The notes beneath the pieces are model-generated. The model was not told where the DNA came from, ran no database searches, and worked only from the letters and a program-made list of their open reading frames with translations. From Massilia violaceinigra (lineage in GTDB: Bacteria; Pseudomonadota; Gammaproteobacteria; Burkholderiales; Burkholderiaceae_D): a stretch of 64,000 bases of DNA. The position numbers and the translations under genes were made by a program. Numbering within the stretch: position 1 is the stretch's first letter; each line of letters begins with the position of its first letter. The DNA lies in NCBI RefSeq assembly GCF_002752675.1, contig NZ_CP024608.1:7254001-7318000 (forward strand), in the 5' to 3' direction. Below, piece by piece: positions 60,043-64,000 of the stretch.

Positions 60043-62414
60043 CAGCCCTCCAGCAATCTGGCCGCTACCTGCTGCGGGCTCATACCTGCGCCGGCGGCGG
60101 CCAGCTGGCGTTCGCGTTCCAGGTTGCGCTCCAGCTGCAGCTTGGCCGGCCGGTACTGCTTCGGCCAGTCGATCGCCGAAAAGCCGATGCGCGCCGCTTC
60201 GGTCAGCGTCCACGCCGGATTGGCAAGGTGCGGCCGCCCCACCGCGCACAAATCGGCGCGGCCGGCCGCAATGATGCTGTTGGCGTGATCGGCCTCGAAA
60301 ATCGAGCCGACCGCGATCGTCGGAATCTTCGCCTCGTTGCGCACGCGGTCGGCGAACGGGGTCTGGAACATGCGTCCATACACCGGCTTCTCGCGCTTGC
60401 TGACCTGCCCCGACGAGCAGTCGATCATGTCGGCGCCCGCCTCCTTGAACAGGCGCGCGATCCGCACCGCATCGTCGGGCGTGATGCCGCCGTCGACCCA
60501 GTCGTGCGCGGAAATGCGTACGCTGATCGGCCGGTCCACCGGCCAGGCGGCGCGCATCGCGCGAAACACCCGCAGCGGATAGCGGCAGCGGTTTTCCAGG
60601 CAGCCCCCGAATTCGTCGTCGCGCCGGTTGGTCAGCGGTGAAATGAACGACGACAGCAGATAGCCGTGCGCGCAGTGCAGCTCGATCCAGTCGAAGCCCG
60701 CTTCGGCGGCCGCGCGCGTGGCGCGCACGAAATCGGCTTCGATGCGGTCCATGTCATCCAGCGTGGCGGCGCGCGCGGTCTGCGAGACGCCCTCCAGATA
60801 CTGCTCGCTCGACGCGGCCACCAGCGGCCAGTTGCCGCTCTCGAGCGGCTGGTCGATCCCGTCCCACATGGCCCTGGTCGACCCTTTCGGCCCTGCGTGG
60901 CCCAGTTGCAGCGCGATTTTGGCGTCCGAACTGGCATGCACGAAGTCGACGATGCGCTTCCACGCCGCCGTGTGTGCGGGCGCGTACATGCCCGGGCAGC
61001 ATGGGGTGATGCGCGCATCGGCCGACACGCACGTCATCTCGGCAAACACCAGTCCCGCGCCACCCAGGGCGCGCGCGCCCAGGTGCACCAGATGATAGTC
61101 GCCCGCCACGCCGTCAATCGCCGAGTACTGCGCCATGGGCGAAACCACGATGCGGTTTTTCAGCGTGACGCCGCGCAGCTTGAAGGGCGTGAGCATGGGC
61201 AGCACGCGCGCGCCGGCCGGCGGCGCCAATCCGGCCTGTTCGCAGGCGCGCCGCGCAATCCAGGTTTCGAAGCCGGCCACGTAATCAGGGTCGCGCAGGC
61301 GCAGGTTTTCGTGCGACAGGCGCTGACTGCGCGTGAGCATCGAATACGCGAACTGCGGCGCCTCCATGGCGGTGTAGCGTTCCACGTTCTCGAACCATTC
61401 CATCGAATTGCGCGCCGCGCTTTGCAGCTTGAGCACCTCGACCGCGCGCACTTCCTGGTACGCCGCCAGCGCCTGCGCCGCATCCGCGTGCGTGCCGAAA
61501 CAGCGCGCCAGCTCGATCGCGTCTTCCAGCGCCAGCTTGGTTCCCGAACCGATGGAATAATGCGCCGAGTGGGCCGCGTCCCCCATCAGCACCACTGGCA
61601 CCGCCTCGTTCCAGTGCACCCACTGCGCGCACACCACGCGCGGGAAAGTGATCCACATGGCGGAGCCGCGCAGATGCGGCGAGTTCGACATCAGCGCATG
61701 CCCGTCCAGCTGGCCGGCGAACAGGCGCTCGCAGTACGCGATGCTCTCTTCCTGCGTCATCTGGTCAAGTCCGGCGCGGCGCCACACCTCTTCCGGCGTT
61801 TCGACGATGAAGGTCGAGGTATCGCCATCGTACTGATAAATATGCGCCTGGAACCAGCCGTGCTCCGTCTCCGTGAAGGCGAACGTGAACGCATCGAACT
61901 TCTTGCGCGTGCCAAGCCACACGAAGCGGCAGCGGCGCGCCTCGACCTCGGGTCGATAGGTCGCGGCGTAGCGCTTGCGGGTACGGCTGTTCAAGCCGTC
62001 GGAGGCGATCACCAGGCCGGCGCCGTACTTGCGCGCCAGCGCCTGGTCGTCCTCGACTTCGTTCTCGAACACCAGCTGCACACCCAGTTCCTCGCAGCGC
62101 TGCTGCAGGATATTGAGCAGGCGCTTGCGCCCGATGCCGCAAAAACCATGTCCGCCCGAAGTGACTTTCTCGCCCTTGAAAAAGATGTCGATGTCGTCCC
62201 AGTGATTGAACGACTGCAAAATGGCGCGCGCGCTCTGCTCGTCGGCGCCCACCAGGTTGCCCAGCGTCTGGTCGGAAAACACCACGCCCCAGCCGAAGGT
62301 ATCGTAAGGGCGATTGCGTTCGACGACGGTGATCTGGTGGGACGGGTCCTGCTTTTTCATCAGCAGGCTGAAATACAGTCCGGCGGGGCCGCCGCCGATG
62401 CACACAATATTCAT
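60042..62414 (-). CDS. Bifunctional aryl-CoA monooxygenase/reductase (2-aminobenzoyl-CoA or salicylyl-CoA type)
   Basis: A 790-aa two-domain flavoprotein. The N-terminal ~390 residues form an FAD monooxygenase: [20 protein letters not shown] (5-24), [14 protein letters not shown], and [29 protein letters not shown]. The C-terminal half is an old-yellow-enzyme NADH:flavin reductase: [72 protein letters not shown] and [26 protein letters not shown]. This fusion is known from the 2-aminobenzoyl-CoA monooxygenase/reductase of aerobic anthranilate catabolism; close relatives are annotated as salicylyl-CoA 5-hydroxylase. Substrate is inferred. Confidence 0.9.
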   Translation of the reverse strand: MNIVCIGGGPAGLYFSLLMKKQDPSHQITVVERNRPYDTFGWGVVFSDQTLGNLVGADEQSARAILQSFNHWDDIDIFFKGEKVTSGGHGFCGIGRKRLLNILQQRCEELGVQLVFENEVEDDQALARKYGAGLVIASDGLNSRTRKRYAATYRPEVEARRCRFVWLGTRKKFDAFTFAFTETEHGWFQAHIYQYDGDTSTFIVETPEEVWRRAGLDQMTQEESIAYCERLFAGQLDGHALMSNSPHLRGSAMWITFPRVVCAQWVHWNEAVPVVLMGDAAHSAHYSIGSGTKLALEDAIELARCFGTHADAAQALAAYQEVRAVEVLKLQSAARNSMEWFENVERYTAMEAPQFAYSMLTRSQRLSHENLRLRDPDYVAGFETWIARRACEQAGLAPPAGARVLPMLTPFKLRGVTLKNRIVVSPMAQYSAIDGVAGDYHLVHLGARALGGAGLVFAEMTCVSADARITPCCPGMYAPAHTAAWKRIVDFVHASSDAKIALQLGHAGPKGSTRAMWDGIDQPLESGNWPLVAASSEQYLEGVSQTARAATLDDMDRIEADFVRATRAAAEAGFDWIELHCAHGYLLSSFISPLTNRRDDEFGGCLENRCRYPLRVFRAMRAAWPVDRPISVRISAHDWVDGGITPDDAVRIARLFKEAGADMIDCSSGQVSKREKPVYGRMFQTPFADRVRNEAKIPTIAVGSIFEADHANSIIAAGRADLCAVGRPHLANPAWTLTEAARIGFSAIDWPKQYRPAKLQLERNLERERQLAAAGAGMSPQQVAARLLEG

Positions 62415-62430
62415 GAAGTTCGTCTTCGGT

Positions 62431-64000
62431 TTAGGTAGCGCGCAGCTTGAAGCGCTGCAGCTTGCCGGTTTCGGTACGCGGCAGTTTGTCGATGAACCTG
62501 AGCGAGCGGGGATACTTATAGGGAGCGATCTGCAGCTTGACGAAGTCCTGCAACTGGGCGGCCAGCGCCTCGGTCGGCTCGAAGCCGGGTTGCAGCACCA
62601 CGTGCGCTTCCACCACCTGGCCGCGTTCCTCGCATGCTCGCCCGATCACGCCGCATTCGGCCACCGCTTCATGGCGCAGCAGCACCTCTTCGACTTCGGC
62701 GCCGGCGATGTTGTAGCCGGCCGAGATGATCATGTCATCGGTGCGCGAACGATAGTAGAAATAACCGTCGGCGTCCATTTCGTAGGCGTCGCCGGTGAGG
62801 TTCCAGCCATCGAGCACGTAATCCTTCTGGCGCTCGTCGGCCAGGTAGCGGCACCCGGTCGGCCCCTTCACCGCCAGGCGGCCGATCACGCCCGGCCCCA
62901 CCTGCTGGCCGTTGGCATCGAGAATGCAGGCCTGGTAGCCCGGCACCGGCTTGCCGGTCGCACCTGGCCGGATCGCGTCGCCCGCCGCCGAAATGAAGAT
63001 ATGCAGCAGTTCGGTCGCGCCAATGCCGTCGATCATGCGCAGGCCGGTGGCCGCCTGCCAGGCTTCGCGCGTGGCCAGCGGCAGCGCTTCGCCGGCCGAC
63101 ACCGTGCGCGTCAGGCTCGATACATCGTAGTTCGCCGCCAGCGGCGCCATCTGGCGATAAAAGGTCGGCGCGGTAAAGCACACCGTGGCGCGGTATTTTT
63201 CGATGGCGGCCAGCAGCGTGTCGGGCGTGAGTTTTTCAAGCAGCACGCCGGCGGCGCCGGCCCGCATCGGAAACAGCAGCAGCCCGCCCAGCCCGAAGGT
63301 GAACGCCAGCGGCGGCGTGCCGATGAAGATGTCGGTATCGGCCGCGGCCAGCATATGGCGCGGAAAACAGTCGCAAATGGCCAGCACGTCGCGGTGAAAA
63401 TGCATGGTCCCCTTGGGGATGCCGGTGGTGCCCGAGGTAAAACTGATCAGGCAGACGTCGTCGGCGGCGCAGGCGTGCGCCGCGAACGGCACCGGATGGC
63501 GCGCCATCATGGCTTCCAGCGAGGCGGGGTTGTCGGGATCGTTGAACGTCACCACATGGCGCGGCAACGCTGCGATGGCGTCGATCTCGCCGCGCAGGCT
63601 GGCCGCGCACAGCACCGCGTCCACGCTGGCCTTGTCGACGATGGCGGTCAGTTCGCGCGCGCGCAGCAGCGGCATGGTGGGCACGGCGATCAGGCCGGCC
63701 TTGAGCACGGCCAGCAGGCAGGCCGCCATCATCGGATTGTTCGCCCCGCGCAGCAGCACGCGGTTGCCGGTGACCAGCCCCAGGTCGGCGCGCAGCACGT
63801 GGGCGATGCGGTCGACCCGGCGCTGCAGTTCGGCGTAGGTCCAGCTTTCGTGCTCGCCGACGATGGCGATGCGCTCCCCCGCCCCACGCTCGACCGCAGC
63901 GTCGAGCAGTTCGGCGGCGCAGTTCAGGCGCTGCGGATAATCCAGCTCGGGCAGGTCAAATAAAAACTCGGGCCACTGGGCCGGCGGCGGCAGGTGTTCG
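62431..64000 (-). CDS. Benzoate/2-aminobenzoate-CoA ligase, partial (5' end outside window)
   Basis: At least 523 codons; the frame is open to the window edge, and the start is missing. Opening [41 protein letters not shown] is typical of benzoate-CoA ligase family proteins. AMP-forming motifs: [23 protein letters not shown] (P-loop), [44 protein letters not shown] and [17 protein letters not shown] with the catalytic Lys. It should convert an aromatic acid to its CoA ester, the substrate for the next gene, which starts 16 bases downstream. Confidence 0.92.
   Translation of the reverse strand, partial: EHLPPPAQWPEFLFDLPELDYPQRLNCAAELLDAAVERGAGERIAIVGEHESWTYAELQRRVDRIAHVLRADLGLVTGNRVLLRGANNPMMAACLLAVLKAGLIAVPTMPLLRARELTAIVDKASVDAVLCAASLRGEIDAIAALPRHVVTFNDPDNPASLEAMMARHPVPFAAHACAADDVCLISFTSGTTGIPKGTMHFHRDVLAICDCFPRHMLAAADTDIFIGTPPLAFTFGLGGLLLFPMRAGAAGVLLEKLTPDTLLAAIEKYRATVCFTAPTFYRQMAPLAANYDVSSLTRTVSAGEALPLATREAWQAATGLRMIDGIGATELLHIFISAAGDAIRPGATGKPVPGYQACILDANGQQVGPGVIGRLAVKGPTGCRYLADERQKDYVLDGWNLTGDAYEMDADGYFYYRSRTDDMIISAGYNIAGAEVEEVLLRHEAVAECGVIGRACEERGQVVEAHVVLQPGFEPTEALAAQLQDFVKLQIAPYKYPRSLRFIDKLPRTETGKLQRFKLRAT

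Overview
The window is GC-rich DNA of the kind found in a Betaproteobacterium, most likely the Oxalobacteraceae (Massilia/Duganella/Telluria group). This is inferred from the gene repertoire: an exosortase-B/EpsD-EpsG exopolysaccharide locus, a PEP-CTERM protein, a TIGR03790-type exported protein and a CoA-dependent aminobenzoate/salicylate cluster. No rRNA or complete species marker is present, so the genus is not proven.

Layout. (1) 1-302: the 3' end of murJ (+), convergent with the next operon. (2) 304-9768 (-): an 11-gene type II secretion/type IV pilus hybrid operon, gspG-gspF-gspE-pilM/N/O/P-like-secretin-three pseudopilins, with most junctions overlapping by 4 to 50 bases. (3) 9928-15479 (-): a secreted ExeM/NucH-type nuclease co-transcribed with a PEP-CTERM protein and followed by a terminator, then a TIGR03790-type protein and a lipoprotein. 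(4) 15833-46443 (-): a roughly 30-kb exopolysaccharide locus. It holds a CAAX-protease relative, EpsL, an initiating sugar-phosphate transferase, EpsD/E/F/G, an exosortase B-EpsI fusion, a polymerase/ligase, glycosyltransferases, a flippase, an acetyltransferase, a phenylacetyl-CoA-ligase-like protein, a heparinase-like protein and a block of nucleotide-sugar genes. Two intrinsic terminators divide it. (5) 46493-48400 (-): an ABC-F ATPase. (6) 48581-48655 (+): tRNA-Arg(CCT), whose 3' end is repeated exactly (20 bp) at 50502-50521. The repeats bracket a 1.9-kb mini-element with no integrase. It carries a glycine-zipper protein, a small two-TM protein and two decayed, inverted relatives of one small gene. 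(7) 50911-55632 (-): a CHAD protein, an MscS channel and cydAB (bd-type oxidase, short Q-loop). (8) 55745-57527: small genes (SnoaL-like, coiled-coil membrane protein, RidA). (9) 57529-64000 (-): an aryl-CoA ligase (cut by the window end), a two-domain aryl-CoA monooxygenase/reductase, a MarR regulator, an enoyl-CoA hydratase and an acyl-CoA dehydrogenase, resembling the aerobic 2-aminobenzoyl-CoA pathway.

How the genes work together. The exopolysaccharide genes supply activated sugars (GDP-mannose, UDP-Gal, UDP-ManNAc/uronic acids). They then build a lipid-linked repeat, flip it, polymerise it and export it. The exosortase in the same operon processes PEP-CTERM proteins such as the one at 10007-10615. 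The T2SS-like machine could secrete enzymes such as the nearby nuclease, but no direct link is visible. The most unusual pieces are the tRNA-bracketed mini-element with a possible membrane-toxin/immunity pair, a Wzc/EpsG-type protein lacking the Walker A lysine, an EpsL gene without a usable in-frame start codon, and four 10-bp-spaced direct repeats just upstream of cydA.
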